In this document: positions 16,717 to 27,173 of the stretch, piece after piece
How the letters are laid out: every line of letters starts with the position of its first letter
How positions within the stretch are numbered: position 1 is the stretch's first letter
Assembly: GCF_001613125.1 (NCBI RefSeq)
Contig: NZ_BDBT01000003.1
Coordinates: 62,001 to 126,000 of the forward strand
From: Nocardia shimofusensis NBRC 100134
GTDB lineage: Bacteria > Actinomycetota > Actinomycetes > Mycobacteriales > Mycobacteriaceae
Direction: 5' to 3'
DNA length: 64,000 bases
Position numbers and translations under genes: made by a program
Notes under the pieces: model-generated
The model's input: the letters and a program-made list of their open reading frames with translations, nothing else
Database searches by the model: none
What the model was told of the DNA's origin: nothing

Positions 16717-17610
16717 TCAGCCGAGGTCCTGCCACCAGTCCGCGCCGAGCCGACCGGTCGCGACCAACACCGACGGTCCGCGCAGCCAGGCGCGGCCCGC
16801 CGACAGGCCGACGCGCACCTGTCCGCCGGGCACCCGGACGGTCACCTCACCGGACCCGGTCGCCAGATCGAACCCCTCGGCGCTCAGCGCGGCGGCCGCC
16901 GCCGCGACGGTTCCGGTGCCGCAGGAGCGGGTCTCGCCGACACCGCGCTCGTAGACGCGCATGTCCACCCCGCGCTGCGCGTCGATCGGGGTCAGGATCT
17001 CGACGTTCACGCCGTGTGAGAACAGATCGGGGTCGTAACCGGGTGAGACTGTCAGATCGAGTTTGGCCAGCGCTTCGGCGGTCAGCGCCGGGTCGACGCA
17101 GGCCAGGTGCGGATTGCCCACATCGATGCCGAGCCCGGACAGCCCCCAGCCGCCGATGGTCGCGGTGGACGGACCGAGGTCGCGTACCTCACCCATCGCC
17201 ACGGTGACCTCACCGTGCACCGGCCCCGCCGCATGCACGGTGACCGGGCGCGCGCCCGCGCGGCTGCCGACCACGTGCTCGGTCCTGGTCTCCCGGCCGG
17301 TCGCGGCCAGATAGTGCGCGAACACCCGCACGCCGTTGCCGCACATCTCGGCGATCGAGCCGTCGGCGTTGCGGTAATCCATGAACCAGTCCTGCTCGGC
17401 GATGCCCTCGGGCAGTTCGGTGAGCACGCCGGCGGCCCGCAGCGCGCCCGCGCGAGCGACCCGGAGCACACCATCGGCGCCCAGACCCCGCTGCCGGTCA
17501 CACAAGGCACTGATCCGCTCGACGGTGAGTTCGAGGCGGACGTCCTCGTCGGGCAGCACCACGAAATCGTTCTGGGTGCCGTGGCCCTTCGTGAACTCGA
17601 TGTCCGTCAC
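16717..17610 (-). CDS. dapF: Diaminopimelate epimerase
   Basis: A 297-residue cofactor-independent epimerase converting LL- to meso-diaminopimelate for lysine and peptidoglycan synthesis. The two catalytic Cys motifs are visible: [12 protein letters not shown] (about residue 89) and [17 protein letters not shown] (about 232). The N-terminal signature [14 protein letters not shown] is also present. The length is normal. It is followed upstream on the same strand, after 82 nt, by the TrmH-type methyltransferase gene, with miaA beyond, as in mycobacteria. Confidence 0.96.
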   Translation of the reverse strand: MTDIEFTKGHGTQNDFVVLPDEDVRLELTVERISALCDRQRGLGADGVLRVARAGALRAAGVLTELPEGIAEQDWFMDYRNADGSIAEMCGNGVRVFAHYLAATGRETRTEHVVGSRAGARPVTVHAAGPVHGEVTVAMGEVRDLGPSTATIGGWGLSGLGIDVGNPHLACVDPALTAEALAKLDLTVSPGYDPDLFSHGVNVEILTPIDAQRGVDMRVYERGVGETRSCGTGTVAAAAAALSAEGFDLATGSGEVTVRVPGGQVRVGLSAGRAWLRGPSVLVATGRLGADWWQDLG

Positions 17611-17692
17611 TCGGGATTCTCCGTTTCCATTGTCCCGTTTCCATTGTCAGCCCGGTCGTCGTGTGCAGTGTGGCCGTTCTTCCGGCGGCCGG

Positions 17693-18529
17693 TCATCGAA
17701 CGAACGTCCGGCGCTGCCGCGATATTTCGTACAGGGCGACCGCGCCCGCCGAGGGCGCGCCCAGGGAGCTGGCGGTGCCACCCATCGGGATGGACACCAG
17801 ATCGTCACACACATCCTGCCAGGCCGCGCTCATGCCGCTGGTCTCGTTGCCGACCACCAGGACGGTCGCCTCCCGGAAATCGTGATCGAAGACCGCGGAT
17901 GTGCCGCGTTCGTCGGTGCCGACGATCCGGGTCGGAATGCCACGCGCGATCTGCCGGTCCCGGAACTCGAGCACCTGAGCCGGTCCGGCCACCCGGAATA
18001 CCGGCACCGCGAACAGGGAACCGGTGGAGGCCCGGACCGCCTGCGGGTCGTACTGATCGGCACCGTGCCCGCTGACCACTACCGCGTCGGCGCCGAAGGA
18101 ATCCGCCGAGCGGATCAGGGTGCCCAGATTGCCCGGCGAATTCGGCCGGTCGAACACCACCACGACGGGGGCGTCCTCGCCGGGTTCACCGGGCTCGTAA
18201 TCGGCGAGCTCGAGCTGTCGCGACACCGCGACGGCAATCAGTTCCGGTGTGGCGTCGGCCTTTTCGCCGAGCTCGGCGATGAGCTCCGGCACCAGCCCGA
18301 CATGGGGCACCGCACTGGCCTCGAGCGCCTCGCGCGCCCAGGTCGACAGTTCCGGACCGCCCAGCCGGTACAGCATGGTCTCCAGCGGCCATCCCGCCGC
18401 CAGCGCCTGCGTGATCGGCCGCACGCCCTGCACCAGGAAGCGCCGGTCGCGATGGCGCTTGGTGCGGTTGTGCAGGTAGGCCTGCCACACCTGCACCGAG
18501 GCATTGCGGGTGCTGACACGTCGAGTCAC
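17693..18529 (-). CDS. TrmH-family RNA 2'-O-methyltransferase
   Basis: A 278-residue SPOUT (trefoil-knot) methyltransferase using S-adenosylmethionine to methylate a ribose in tRNA or rRNA. The three SPOUT motifs are present: [21 protein letters not shown] (motif 1, about 135-155), [10 protein letters not shown] (motif 2), and [20 protein letters not shown] (motif 3). An N-terminal substrate-recognition domain (about 15-110) precedes them. The start is GTG at 18529, overlapping the miaA stop in a GTGA quartet; longer frames upstream lie inside miaA. Translational coupling with miaA suggests a tRNA-modification operon. Confidence 0.88.
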   Translation of the reverse strand: MTRRVSTRNASVQVWQAYLHNRTKRHRDRRFLVQGVRPITQALAAGWPLETMLYRLGGPELSTWAREALEASAVPHVGLVPELIAELGEKADATPELIAVAVSRQLELADYEPGEPGEDAPVVVVFDRPNSPGNLGTLIRSADSFGADAVVVSGHGADQYDPQAVRASTGSLFAVPVFRVAGPAQVLEFRDRQIARGIPTRIVGTDERGTSAVFDHDFREATVLVVGNETSGMSAAWQDVCDDLVSIPMGGTASSLGAPSAGAVALYEISRQRRTFVR

Positions 18530-19551
18530 TGTGGAGTCCGTTCTGTGCTGGCCGGATCGATGTCGTCCGCCGGATCGACGCTCGCGGTGGTCGGCGGATC
18601 GACAAGGTCGGCATCCTGCGACGTCGGCACGGTGGCAGCATCGGCGCGGCCCTCGGCGATCAGGTCGAGCGCGGTGGTGACCAGGCCGGGATCGGCGCCG
18701 TCCAGCCAACGCACTCTGGGGTCGCGCCGGAACCAGGAACGCTGCCGCCGCACGTAGCGCCGGGTTCCGATGAGCGTGCGTTCCTGCGCGTGGCGCAGAT
18801 CGTATTCACCGTCGAGGTAGGCCAGGACCTGGGCGTAACCGATCGCGCGGCGCGCGGTGACGCCCCTGCGCAGGCCGCGCTCGACGAGTCCGCGCACCTC
18901 CTCGACGAGGCCCTCGGCGAACATCAGCGCCGTGCGGCGTTCGATGCGCTCGTCGAGTTCGGCGGTGTCGCGGTCGACACCCAGGATCACGGTGCCCCAG
19001 CGCGGTGTACCGATACCGGGCGCGGACGCGGCGAACGGCTTGCCGGTGAGTTCGACGACTTCGAGCGCGCGCACCATGCGCCGCCCGTCGGTGGGCAGAA
19101 TCGTCTGCGCCGCAACGGGATCGGCCGCACACAGGGCCTCGTGCACAGCCGTCGCTCCCCCGGTCTCGAGCAACCGCTCCCACTTGGCCCGGACCGCCGG
19201 ATCGGTGGCGGGGAACTCCCAGTCGTCGAGCAGCGCTTGGACGTACATCATCGAGCCGCCCACGATCACCGGGGTCCGCCCGCGCGCCATGACGGCCTCG
19301 ACGTCGGCGATGGCGTTGCGCTGATAGGTGGCGACGCTGGCGGTCTCGGTGACGTCGAGGACGTCGAGCTGATGATGGGGAATGCCGCGCCGTTCGGCGA
19401 GCGGCAGTTTGGCCGTACCGATGTCCATGCCGCGGTAGAGCTGCATCGCGTCGATATTGACGATCTCGCCGTCGAGCCGCTCGGCCAGTGCGAGCCCGAG
19501 GTCGGATTTGCCGGTGGCGGTGGGTCCGACCACTGCGATCGGCACCGTCAT
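18526..19551 (-). CDS. miaA: tRNA dimethylallyltransferase
   Basis: A 341-residue enzyme adding the isopentenyl group to A37 of tRNAs reading UNN codons; MiaB then thiomethylates it. It shows the P-loop [17 protein letters not shown] (about 6-22), [17 protein letters not shown], the [16 protein letters not shown] segment and [20 protein letters not shown]. The start ATG at 19551 follows family starts ([15 protein letters not shown]); the frame extends further but inside the next gene. It overlaps both neighbours by four bases. Confidence 0.96.
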   Translation of the reverse strand: MTVPIAVVGPTATGKSDLGLALAERLDGEIVNIDAMQLYRGMDIGTAKLPLAERRGIPHHQLDVLDVTETASVATYQRNAIADVEAVMARGRTPVIVGGSMMYVQALLDDWEFPATDPAVRAKWERLLETGGATAVHEALCAADPVAAQTILPTDGRRMVRALEVVELTGKPFAASAPGIGTPRWGTVILGVDRDTAELDERIERRTALMFAEGLVEEVRGLVERGLRRGVTARRAIGYAQVLAYLDGEYDLRHAQERTLIGTRRYVRRQRSWFRRDPRVRWLDGADPGLVTTALDLIAEGRADAATVPTSQDADLVDPPTTASVDPADDIDPASTERTPQ

Positions 19552-20429
19552 CGCGCCCTGCCTTCCCGGTCGTCCCCCGGACGCCACACGCTCACGTGAT
19601 AGCCGACGCCGAACGGCGCGTCCCGATAGTAGGTCCGCACGGTCGGGTCGGCGGCGTCGGGGGCGAACAGCCCTGCCAGCACCTGATAGGCGGCGCGACC
19701 GTCGACGCCGAGTCGCGCGCACTCCGCCGGATCCAGGACACGCAGCCCGGCGCGGTCACCGACGTCGAGTGCATCGTCGATCCGGCGCTGGAGCTCGGGC
19801 GCCCGCTCCTCGAAGTAGCCGGGGGCGCCGGTGGACAGGGTCCGGGCGCCGTCGGCGACGACGAGCACGCCGTGCGGCTCCGGATCGGCGTCCAGTTCGC
19901 CGCGCAACCGCGCACCGAGCGCGACGCATTCGTCGGCCGAGACATCCGCGGCGACCAAGCGGGCACGGGCCTGTACATCCGGGGCGGCCGCACCCCGCAA
20001 CCATGCGGCGATCAGCACGGCCAGCGGAACCTCCGGGTCCGGTTCGGTACCCGAGGACAGGGCGGACGCGGACATCCCGACGGTCACCTCGGCTCCGAAT
20101 CCCCGGAACGTGCCCACCAGATCGCAGCCGTACTCCCTGGTCGGAGTGATCCGCGCGCCCGACTTCTCCGCTGTGGGGGTACCCGCGCCGGTGCCGTCGG
20201 CCGGATCGGAGCAGGCCACCGACAGCGAGGCCTCGACGCCGACGACGGTCCACCGGTCCACCCCGGCGAGTTCGCCGACGGCCGTCAGCGCGGCGGCGCG
20301 GACCCGCGCCACCTCGGCGACCGGATCGTTCCCGGTCACCCCGGAGTTCCCGGTCACCCCGGATCGAGCGCCGCAGAGTTCGGGAACCAGGACCGGCGGC
20401 GAGGGGACGAGAGCCGCAATGCTGAACAC
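19548..20429 (-). CDS. LigB-like class III extradiol dioxygenase-fold protein (Rv2728c-like)
   Basis: A 293-residue conserved actinobacterial protein found beside miaA. It begins [17 protein letters not shown], which resembles the LigB subunit fold of class III extradiol dioxygenases. I do not see the full His/Glu metal set with confidence, so enzymatic activity is uncertain. The start is GTG at 20429; upstream codons are in frame but lack support. The stop overlaps miaA in an ATGA quartet, forming a tightly coupled three-gene unit with miaA and the TrmH-like gene. A short direct repeat (GVTGN twice, about residues 24-33) is present. Function unknown. Confidence 0.78.
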   Translation of the reverse strand: MFSIAALVPSPPVLVPELCGARSGVTGNSGVTGNDPVAEVARVRAAALTAVGELAGVDRWTVVGVEASLSVACSDPADGTGAGTPTAEKSGARITPTREYGCDLVGTFRGFGAEVTVGMSASALSSGTEPDPEVPLAVLIAAWLRGAAAPDVQARARLVAADVSADECVALGARLRGELDADPEPHGVLVVADGARTLSTGAPGYFEERAPELQRRIDDALDVGDRAGLRVLDPAECARLGVDGRAAYQVLAGLFAPDAADPTVRTYYRDAPFGVGYHVSVWRPGDDREGRAR

Positions 20430-20540
20430 GTCGCCAACCGTATCGGTTCCGGTGTGACGCGCCGACGCGGCGCCGGGTGGGCGGCCGGGTGCGGGTTCGA
20501 GTGTCTGTCGGGTCAATTCCTGCCGGGATTGATAGTGTCG

Positions 20541-20578
20541 GGGGTGCGACAACCCAGGTCACCACGGGTTGTCACCCC
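20541..20578 (+). promoter_or_regulatory. Long hairpin in the presumed leader of the DUF349 gene
   Basis: GGGGT (20541-20545) and GACAACCC (20548-20555) pair with GGGTTGTC (20566-20573) and ACCCC (20574-20578), giving 13 bp with a two-base bulge and a ten-base loop. A TAGTGT word at 20533-20538 could be a -10 box, which would place the hairpin at the very 5' end of a roughly 170-nt leader. The pairing is seen directly; the promoter and any regulatory role are inference. Confidence 0.45.
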
Positions 20579-20712
20579 GCACAGACCCGTGGGCCACCCT
20601 CGCGCCCACGAGTGATCCGGACGCGACCGTGCGGCGGCTGGAGAGCAGGTCGAAACGGGATGAACCAGGGCGTAACCAGGCAGCCGTGACGCGCGGCAAA
20701 GGACGGAGAGCA

Positions 20713-22089
20713 ATGACCGACAGCAACGGAACCGCGAAGGCCACCCCCGGCAGCGCGCCGCGTCCGTCCGGTGCCCCCAAGCCGGGCGGATCGAAGCCCC
20801 ATCCCAAGCCGCACGCGGTCAAGCCGGCACCCGGACCGGCCCAGCAGCATCCCCATCCGGTCGTGGTGCCCACGGTCACCGATCCCGCACGATGGGGCCG
20901 GGTCGACGAGGACGGCACCGCCTGGGTGAAAACCGCCGAGGGTGAGCGGGTCGTCGGCTCCTGGCAGGCCGGCGACGCCACCGAAGGTCTGGCCCATTTC
21001 GGCCGCCGATTCGACGATCTCGCGACCGAGGTCGCCCTGCTCGAGGCGCGTCTGGCCGCGGGAGCCGACGCCCGCAAGACCAAGGCCGAGGCCATCCGGC
21101 TCGCCGAGTCGCTGCCCACCGCGGCCGTCATCGGCGATATCGACAGCCTCGCGCAGCGGCTGCGGGCGATCACCGAACACTCCGAGGAAGCCGCCGCGCA
21201 CGCCAAGGAGGAGAAGGAACGCGCCCGCCACGAGCACACCGAGCGCAAGGAAGCGCTGTGTGCCGAGGCCGAGCAGATCGCCGCCGAATCCACCCAGTGG
21301 AAGCACGCCGGTGACCGGCTGCGCGAGATCCTGGACGAATGGAAGACCATCCGCGGCGTGGACCGCAAGGTCGACGACGCGCTGTGGAAGCGCTACTCGA
21401 AGGCCCGCGAGGCGTTCAATCGCCGACGCGGCGCGCACTTCGCCGAGCTGGATCGGGAGCGGGCGGCGGCCAAGACGCGCAAGGAAGAACTGTGTGTCCA
21501 GGCCGAGGAACTGTCCGGCTCCACCGACTGGGCAGGCACCGCGGCCGTCTTCCGCGAACTGCTCAACGAGTGGAAGGCCGCGGGCAGGGCGCCGCGGGAG
21601 GCCGATGAAGCACTGTGGCGCCGATTCAAGAGCGCCCAGGACGTGTTCTTCGCGGCCCGCAACGCCGCCGTCTCCGAACGCGACGCCGAGTTCGAGGCGA
21701 ACGCGGCCGCCAAGGAGGAACTGCTGGCCGCCTACGCTCACCTCGACCCCGCTCAGGATCTCGACGCCGCCCGCGCCGGGCTGCGCGAGCTGCAGGAACG
21801 CTGGGAAGCGATCGGCAAGGTGCCGCGCGAGCGGATGCACGATCTCGAGAGCAGGCTGCGCGCGATCGAGAAGCGTGTCCGCGAGGCCGTCGACGATCAG
21901 TGGCGGCGCACCGACCCCGAGGCGATGGCGCGCGCCGCGCAGTTCCGGGAGAAGGTCGCGCACTTCGAGGAGCAGGCCGCCAAGGCCGAGGCGACCGGTC
22001 GCGCCCGCGACGCCGAGAAGGCCCGCGAACAGGCCAAGCAGTGGCGCGAATGGGCCGAAGCCGCCGAAGGCGCGGTCAGCAACCGCTGA
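20713..22089 (+). CDS. DUF349 coiled-coil protein (Rv2731-like)
   Basis: A 458-residue, highly charged, mostly helical protein. A Pro/Lys-rich N-terminus (1-60) is followed by three or more DUF349 repeats recognisable by the W-K-x-G/A-G spacing: [40 protein letters not shown], and [23 protein letters not shown]349 proteins occur widely beside miaB/recA-region genes in actinobacteria; the role is unknown. The ATG at 20713 has GGAG nearby, whereas an upstream ATG at 20569 would add 48 residues lying in the presumed leader. It ends at a strong convergent terminator. Confidence 0.88.
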   Translation: MTDSNGTAKATPGSAPRPSGAPKPGGSKPHPKPHAVKPAPGPAQQHPHPVVVPTVTDPARWGRVDEDGTAWVKTAEGERVVGSWQAGDATEGLAHFGRRFDDLATEVALLEARLAAGADARKTKAEAIRLAESLPTAAVIGDIDSLAQRLRAITEHSEEAAAHAKEEKERARHEHTERKEALCAEAEQIAAESTQWKHAGDRLREILDEWKTIRGVDRKVDDALWKRYSKAREAFNRRRGAHFAELDRERAAAKTRKEELCVQAEELSGSTDWAGTAAVFRELLNEWKAAGRAPREADEALWRRFKSAQDVFFAARNAAVSERDAEFEANAAAKEELLAAYAHLDPAQDLDAARAGLRELQERWEAIGKVPRERMHDLESRLRAIEKRVREAVDDQWRRTDPEAMARAAQFREKVAHFEEQAAKAEATGRARDAEKAREQAKQWREWAEAAEGAVSNR

Positions 22090-22101
22090 CACCACGAAAC
22101 G

Positions 22102-22137
22102 AACGGCGCCGCCGGGTTCTCACCCGGCGGCGCCGTT
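22102..22137. terminator. Bidirectional terminator
   Basis: A 15-bp stem (22102-22116 with 22123-22137) has a six-base loop and extremely GC-rich arms. It lies between the convergent DUF349 gene and the Rv2732c-like gene (stop 22150). Confidence 0.85.
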
Positions 22138-22149
22138 TCTCGTTCGGAA

Positions 22150-22965
22150 CTACTCGTCGCCGGAGAGGCGCTTGCGGTCACGCTCCTCCGCGGTGGCAGC
22201 GGCATTGCGGCGCTGTTCCTCCGCGGCCAGCTGTACCGCGGTGCGGCTCCACACCACGCGCACCCAGTGGAAGGTCAGCACGACGATCGCGATCGTGCCG
22301 ATGAGCAATCCGACACCCGGCCCGGCGCCCACGTAGTTGTCCAGCCCGGGGGTCTGGCGATGCCAGATCGAGAGCACGCCGAAGAAGGAGGCCAGCGCCG
22401 AACCGGCGACCGCGAGCCAGGCGAGCACCCAGCGCCTGGTCATCAGCGCCAGCAACGAGAAGCCGATGCCGAAGACGGCGGTGAACCAGACGAACAGCCG
22501 CGAGGGCAGGCCGATGTGCTCGATGCGCGCGGCATCGGTGCCGAGCAGCACGTCGAAGCCGCGCGCGCTGCCCGTGTGCGAGAGCACCAGCGAGAACAGC
22601 AGGACGAAGACCGCACCGGCCACCACCATCGCGCGGACCCCGGGATCGATCTCCCCGGCGATGCGCCGTTCGACGGCATCGAGCTCGTCACGGAACTGAT
22701 CGAAGTCTCCCTCGATACTCCTGCTACCGCTGCTGTTGCTGCTGTGCTCGACGGAGCTCACCGCGTCGCCTCCTGGGTCGTCGTCGCCGGCATCGGATCG
22801 GTCCCGATCTACGTCCTGATCTACGTCCTGATCTACGTCCTGATCTGCATCCCGATCTACTCTGCCACCCGCGCTCGAATCCGCCGCACCCGGCCCACTA
22901 CGAGACGTAGTATCAGGGTCGGGGTCGTCGTTGCGGTCGCGGTCCTCCCGGTTCGGACCGCTCAT
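22150..22965 (-). CDS. Rv2732c-like membrane protein with Asp-rich N-terminus
   Basis: A 271-residue conserved mycobacterial-type membrane protein of unknown function. Residues 1-85 are hydrophilic and strongly acidic, including a DQDV repeat. Four hydrophobic segments follow: [56 protein letters not shown] and [19 protein letters not shown] charged C-terminal tail with [15 protein letters not shown] completes it. ATG at 22965 overlaps the miaB stop (ATGA), so its translation is probably coupled to miaB. Confidence 0.8.
   Translation of the reverse strand: MSGPNREDRDRNDDPDPDTTSRSGPGAADSSAGGRVDRDADQDVDQDVDQDVDRDRSDAGDDDPGGDAVSSVEHSSNSSGSRSIEGDFDQFRDELDAVERRIAGEIDPGVRAMVVAGAVFVLLFSLVLSHTGSARGFDVLLGTDAARIEHIGLPSRLFVWFTAVFGIGFSLLALMTRRWVLAWLAVAGSALASFFGVLSIWHRQTPGLDNYVGAGPGVGLLIGTIAIVVLTFHWVRVVWSRTAVQLAAEEQRRNAAATAEERDRKRLSGDE
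22806..22853. repeat. 12-bp tandem repeat inside the Rv2732c-like gene
   Basis: The unit GATCTACGTCCT occurs three times perfectly at 22806-22841, followed by a degenerate fourth copy at 22842-22853. It encodes the QDVD repeats in the acidic linker. Because the unit is a multiple of three, copy-number change would alter linker length without frameshift. Confidence 0.85.
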
Positions 22966-24473
22966 GAGCCGCACCCGGTCGAGCAACCCGCGGCGACCGG
23001 CTCCGGCACGGGGGCGCCGATACCGGGCAGGCCGAGTCCGACGCCGATCGGCGCGGTCTTCGGGGTGATACCGCGTTCGTGCGCGTCACCGGCGCGGGTG
23101 CGCCGATGGTTCTTGATCGGGGAGTCGGCGATCAGATGGTGCGGCGCGGCCTCGGTGACGTCGACGGTGACCAGGTCGCCGGGGCGGATCGGCTCGGCGG
23201 TTCCCCCCGGCCGGAAGTGCACCAGCCTGCCGTCGCGGGCCCGGCCGCTCATTCGCGCGGTGGCGGCGTTCTTCTTGCCCGCGCCCTCGGCGACCAGCAG
23301 TTCGACCTCGGCGCCGATCAGATCACGGTTGGCCGCCAGCGAGATCTCCTCTTGCAGGGCGATGAGCCGGTCGTAGCGCTCCTGCACCACCTGCTTGGGC
23401 AGCTGATCGGGCATCTCGGCAGCGGGCGTGCCCGGACGCTTGGAGTACTGGAAGGTGAACGCGCTGGTGAACCGGGCCTGCCGCACGACGTCCAGGGTCT
23501 CCTGGAAGTCCTCCTCGGTCTCGCCGGGGAAGCCGACGATGATGTCGGTGGTGATGGCCGCGTGCGGCATGGCCGCGCGCACCTTCTCGATGATGCCCAG
23601 GTAGCGCGCCTTGCGGTAGGAGCGACGCATGGCCTTGAGCACCCGGTCGGAGCCGGACTGCAACGGCATGTGCAGTTGCGGGCAGATATTGGGCGTCTGC
23701 GCCATCGCCTCGATCACGTCGTCGGTGAACTCGGCCGGATGCGGCGAGGTGAAGCGCACCCGCTCCAGGCCCTCGATGGTCCCGCAGGCGCGCAGCAGCT
23801 TGGCGAAGGCGCCACGATCGCGCGGCTCGTCCGGATCGGCGAAGGAGGCGCCGTAGGAGTTCACGTTCTGCCCGAGCAGGGTCACCTCGAGCACGCCCTG
23901 CTCGACGAGCGCCTGCACCTCGGCGAGCACGTCGCCGGGCCTGCGGTCGACTTCCTTGCCGCGCAGCGACGGCACGATGCAGAAGGTGCAGGTGTTGTTG
24001 CAGCCCACCGAGATCGATACCCAGCCCGCGTAGGCGGACTCCCGCTTGGCGGGCAGCGTCGAGGGGAACGCCTCGAGCGATTCCAGGATCTCGACCTGTG
24101 CGTGCTCGTTGTGCCGGGCGCGTTCGAGCAGCACCGGCAGCGAGCCCAGATTGTGGGTGCCGAACACCACGTCCACCCAGGGCGCCTTGCGCACCACGGT
24201 GTCGCGGTCCTTCTGCGCCAGGCAGCCGCCCACGGCGATCTGCATCCCCGGCCGGCCCGCCTTCACCGGCGCGAGATGGCCGAGCGTGCCGTAGAGCTTG
24301 TTGTCGGCGTTCTCACGCACCGCGCAGGTGTTGAAGACCACGAGGTCCGCCGTCGCCCCGGACGCGGCCTTGACGTAACCCGCGTCCTCGAGCAGACCGG
24401 ACAAGCGTTCGGAATCGTGCACGTTCATCTGGCAGCCGAAGGTGCGGATCTCGTAGCTGCGTTCTCCGTTCAT
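22962..24473 (-). CDS. miaB: tRNA-2-methylthio-N6-dimethylallyladenosine synthase
   Basis: A 503-residue radical-SAM methylthiotransferase completing ms2i6A37 in tRNA. The N-terminal UPF0004 domain carries three cluster Cys in [14 protein letters not shown] and GGCLAQKD. The radical SAM motif CNNTCTFC is at about 157-164, and a TRAM domain (about 385-450) follows. ATG at 24473 ([13 protein letters not shown]) matches family starts; a GTG at 24491 is possible. The C-terminus carries an extra proline/glycine tail of about 40 residues. It acts after MiaA, encoded in the same region. Confidence 0.95.
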   Translation of the reverse strand: MNGERSYEIRTFGCQMNVHDSERLSGLLEDAGYVKAASGATADLVVFNTCAVRENADNKLYGTLGHLAPVKAGRPGMQIAVGGCLAQKDRDTVVRKAPWVDVVFGTHNLGSLPVLLERARHNEHAQVEILESLEAFPSTLPAKRESAYAGWVSISVGCNNTCTFCIVPSLRGKEVDRRPGDVLAEVQALVEQGVLEVTLLGQNVNSYGASFADPDEPRDRGAFAKLLRACGTIEGLERVRFTSPHPAEFTDDVIEAMAQTPNICPQLHMPLQSGSDRVLKAMRRSYRKARYLGIIEKVRAAMPHAAITTDIIVGFPGETEEDFQETLDVVRQARFTSAFTFQYSKRPGTPAAEMPDQLPKQVVQERYDRLIALQEEISLAANRDLIGAEVELLVAEGAGKKNAATARMSGRARDGRLVHFRPGGTAEPIRPGDLVTVDVTEAAPHHLIADSPIKNHRRTRAGDAHERGITPKTAPIGVGLGLPGIGAPVPEPVAAGCSTGCGS

Positions 24474-24665
24474 CACCTGTCCGATCGATTCCACCCGTCC
24501 AGGGTACGGGGGCGTTCGCGGGCGTCGCATTCGGCATCCGCGCAGGCCCGGCGGGCGCACGGGGATCACCCCGCTCGGTTACGAGGGCGTGACGCCCCGG
24601 CGTGGCAGTACGGCGTGTCGCGGAAAGCGGGGCAAAACGCTGATTTCCCCTTAAGGTCAGAGACC

Positions 24666-25475
24666 ATGAGCGATGCCGCCGCCCCGACCGGCACGACCGG
24701 CGACGACCCGAAATCGGCCACCGCCACCGCGGGCTCTGCGCCGCCGATGATCTCGATGCGCGCTGTCGACAAGCACTTCGGCAAGCTGCACGTGCTGCGT
24801 GACATCGATCTGGAGGTCCCGCGCGGACAGGTCGTGATCGTCCTCGGCCCCTCCGGATCAGGGAAATCGACGCTGTGCCGGACCATCAATCGGCTCGAGC
24901 CCATCGATTCCGGCGCCATCGCCGTCGACGGTGTTCCGCTGCCGTCGGAAGGCAAGGCGCTGGCCGCGTTGCGCGCCGACGTCGGCATGGTGTTCCAGTC
25001 GTTCAATCTGTTCGCGCACAAGACGATTCTCGACAATGTGATGCTCGCCCCGATGAAGGTGCGCCGGGTCAGGAAGGAACAGGCGCGCAGCCGGGCGATG
25101 GAACTGCTCGAGCGCGTCGGCATCGCCGACCAGGCCGACAAGTACCCCGCCCAGTTGTCGGGCGGTCAGCAGCAGCGGGTGGCCATCGCGCGGGCATTGG
25201 CGATGAACCCCAAGGTCATGCTGTTCGACGAGCCGACCTCCGCGCTGGACCCGGAAATGGTCAACGAGGTTCTCGACGTGATGGTCTCGCTCGCCAAAGA
25301 GGGCATGACCATGCTGGTCGTCACGCACGAGATGGGATTCGCCCGGCGCGCGGGCGACCGGGTGCTGTTCATGGCCGACGGCTCGATCGTCGAGGACACC
25401 GACCCCGAAACCTTCTTCACGACACCGAAATCCGAACGAGCCAAGGACTTCCTGGGCAAGATTCTCAGCCACTGA
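24666..25475 (+). CDS. gluA: Amino-acid ABC transporter ATPase (GluA-like)
   Basis: A 269-residue ABC ATPase of the polar amino-acid uptake family (GlnQ/GluA). Walker [10 protein letters not shown] is near residue 62, the Q-loop [12 protein letters not shown] follows, then signature [15 protein letters not shown] and Walker [15 protein letters not shown], and the His switch THEMG. The start ATG at 24666 gives a 30-residue Ala/Thr-rich extension before the domain; an internal ATG at 24747 is possible. It is the first gene of a four-gene operon with binding protein and two permeases, in the neighbourhood (miaB, recX, recA) where gluABCD lies in corynebacteria. Glutamate is the likely substrate. 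Confidence 0.92.
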   Translation: MSDAAAPTGTTGDDPKSATATAGSAPPMISMRAVDKHFGKLHVLRDIDLEVPRGQVVIVLGPSGSGKSTLCRTINRLEPIDSGAIAVDGVPLPSEGKALAALRADVGMVFQSFNLFAHKTILDNVMLAPMKVRRVRKEQARSRAMELLERVGIADQADKYPAQLSGGQQQRVAIARALAMNPKVMLFDEPTSALDPEMVNEVLDVMVSLAKEGMTMLVVTHEMGFARRAGDRVLFMADGSIVEDTDPETFFTTPKSERAKDFLGKILSH

Positions 25476-25529
25476 GCATCCCCGTCCCGAACCACGGCAG
25501 CGAAATTCACACAAGGAGTTAGGAACTCG

Positions 25530-26363
25530 ATGAGGATCACCCGTGCACTTCGTTTCGGCATCGGGGCGCTCGCCCTGGCCCTGGCCGCCACCGGCTGCGG
25601 CGGCGGCGACGAGGGCAACGCTCTCGAACACGCCGAGAAAGGCAAGCTCACCATCGGCATCAAGTACGACCAGCCCGGTCTGGGACTGCGCACCAAGGAC
25701 GGCACCTTCACCGGCTTCGACGTGGCGGTCGCCGAGTACGTGGCGGGCAAGCTGGGCGTGCAGCCCGAGGGCATCACCTTCAAGGAGGCTCCGTCCGCGC
25801 AGCGCGAGACGCTGATCGAGAACGGCCAGGTCGACTTCATCGTCGCCACCTACTCGATCAACGACAAGCGCAAGGAGAAGGTCGATTTCGCCGGTCCCTA
25901 CTATGTGGCGGGCCAGTCGCTGCTGGTGCGGGCCGACAACACCGACATCACCGGCCCGGAATCGCTGAACGGCAACAAGAAGCTGTGCTCGGTGAAGGGC
26001 TCGACCCCGGCGCAGAACGTCAAGGACAAGTACGCCAACGAAGTCCAGCTGCAGGAATTCGACACCTACTCGCTGTGCGTGGAGGCGTTGCGCAACGGCT
26101 CGGTCGACGCGGTGACCACCGACGACATCATCCTGGCCGGTTTCGCCGCCCAGTCCCCCGGGCAGCTCAAGGTGGTCGGCGAGACCTTCACCACTGAGAA
26201 CTACGGCATCGGCCTGGCCAAGGGTGATCAGGAAACGCGCGACCGGATCAACGACGCGATCGAGGAGATGATCAGCTCGGGCGCGTGGGAGACCGCGCTG
26301 AAGGAGAGTGTCGGCGCCGCCGAATTCACCCCGTCGCCCGCACCGCAGGTCGACCGCTACTGA
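25530..26363 (+). CDS. gluB: Glutamate-type substrate-binding lipoprotein (GluB-like)
   Basis: A 277-residue solute-binding protein of family 3. The signal peptide carries the lipobox LAATGC with the lipidated Cys at 23. The mature part has the two-lobed fold with GKLTIGIKYDQPGLGLR, the FTGFDVAVAEY strand and the DFIVATYSINDKRKEKVDFAGPY segment (shared by glutamate/glutamine binders). AAGGAGTTAGG precedes the ATG. It lies 54 nt after gluA and is followed by an intercistronic hairpin, consistent with higher expression of the binding protein than of the permeases. Confidence 0.93.
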   Translation: MRITRALRFGIGALALALAATGCGGGDEGNALEHAEKGKLTIGIKYDQPGLGLRTKDGTFTGFDVAVAEYVAGKLGVQPEGITFKEAPSAQRETLIENGQVDFIVATYSINDKRKEKVDFAGPYYVAGQSLLVRADNTDITGPESLNGNKKLCSVKGSTPAQNVKDKYANEVQLQEFDTYSLCVEALRNGSVDAVTTDDIILAGFAAQSPGQLKVVGETFTTENYGIGLAKGDQETRDRINDAIEEMISSGAWETALKESVGAAEFTPSPAPQVDRY

Positions 26364-26369
26364 GGCGGA

Positions 26370-26407
26370 GATGAGGGGCGGCCCGCCGACTCGGGCCGCC
26401 GCTCATC
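26370..26407 (+). promoter_or_regulatory. Intercistronic hairpin between gluB and gluC
   Basis: GATGAG (26370-26375) and GGCGGCCC (26377-26384) pair with GGGCCGCC (26393-26400) and CTCATC (26402-26407), with one G-G mismatch and an eight-base loop. Hairpins at this place in binding-protein operons commonly stabilise the upstream message or partly terminate transcription; which applies here is unknown. Confidence 0.6.
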
Positions 26408-26458
26408 CGATCGATCCTCGCTCGACCACAACACACCGATGGGAGGGACGCGCCGGCC

Positions 26459-27130
26459 GTGTTCGACCTGATCTCGGAATACGACACCCAGATCCTGGAA
26501 GCGTTCTGGGTCACGATCAAACTGACCTTCTTCTCCGCGATCGGCGCGCTGATTCTCGGCACGATCGTCGCCGCGATGCGCGTGTCCCCGATCCCGGTCG
26601 CTCGCTGGGTGGGCACCGCCTACGTCACCGTCTTCCGCAACACCCCGCTGACCCTGATCATCGTGTTCTGCTCACTCGGCCTGTATTCGGCACTGGGCTG
26701 GACGCTGGCCGGTGATTCCATCGTCGACAACAACTACTGGTGGGCGATCGTCGGCCTGAGCGTCTACACCGCGGCGTTCGTGTGCGAGTCGCTGCGGTCG
26801 GGCATCAACACCGTGCCGCTGGGACAGTCCGAGGCGGGCCGCTCGCTCGGCTTCGGTTTCGCTCAGAACTTGCGCTTGGTGGTGTTGCCGCAGGCGTTCC
26901 GTTCGGTGATCGCCCCGCTGGGCAGCGTGCTGATCGCGCTGACCAAGAACTCGACCATCGCCGCGGCCATCGGCGTCGCCGAAGCCGCGCACCTGATGGC
27001 CGAGATGATCGAGAACGAAGCCGCCCTGCTCGCCATCGGCGCGATCTTCGCCTTCGGCTTCGTCCTCATCACCCTGCCGACCGGCCTGCTGTTCGGCTGG
27101 CTCGCGAAACGATACGAGGTGTCCCGATGA
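26459..27130 (+). CDS. gluC: Amino-acid ABC transporter permease (GluC-like)
   Basis: A 223-residue inner-membrane permease of the His/Glu/Gln family with about five membrane helices. The EAA loop is seen around SEAGRSLGFGFAQNLRLVVLPQAFRS (about 120-145), the contact site for the ATPase. The start is GTG at 26459 with GGGAGGG about 13 nt upstream. It pairs with the second permease 44 nt downstream to form a heterodimeric channel. Confidence 0.92.
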   Translation: MFDLISEYDTQILEAFWVTIKLTFFSAIGALILGTIVAAMRVSPIPVARWVGTAYVTVFRNTPLTLIIVFCSLGLYSALGWTLAGDSIVDNNYWWAIVGLSVYTAAFVCESLRSGINTVPLGQSEAGRSLGFGFAQNLRLVVLPQAFRSVIAPLGSVLIALTKNSTIAAAIGVAEAAHLMAEMIENEAALLAIGAIFAFGFVLITLPTGLLFGWLAKRYEVSR

Positions 27131-27173
27131 GCGGTCACGCAGGACGCCTGCTCATCGACAGGAGGTCGCGCCG

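Noticed and set aside
22806..22853. Possible CRISPR-like repeats (also at 46046-46135)
   Set aside because: The units are 12 and 15 bp, directly abutting without spacers, and in frame inside coding regions: simple tandem repeats.
23079..24665. Long upstream extension of the gluA frame
   Set aside because: It lies wholly antisense to miaB; the ATP-binding domain begins after the ATG at 24666.
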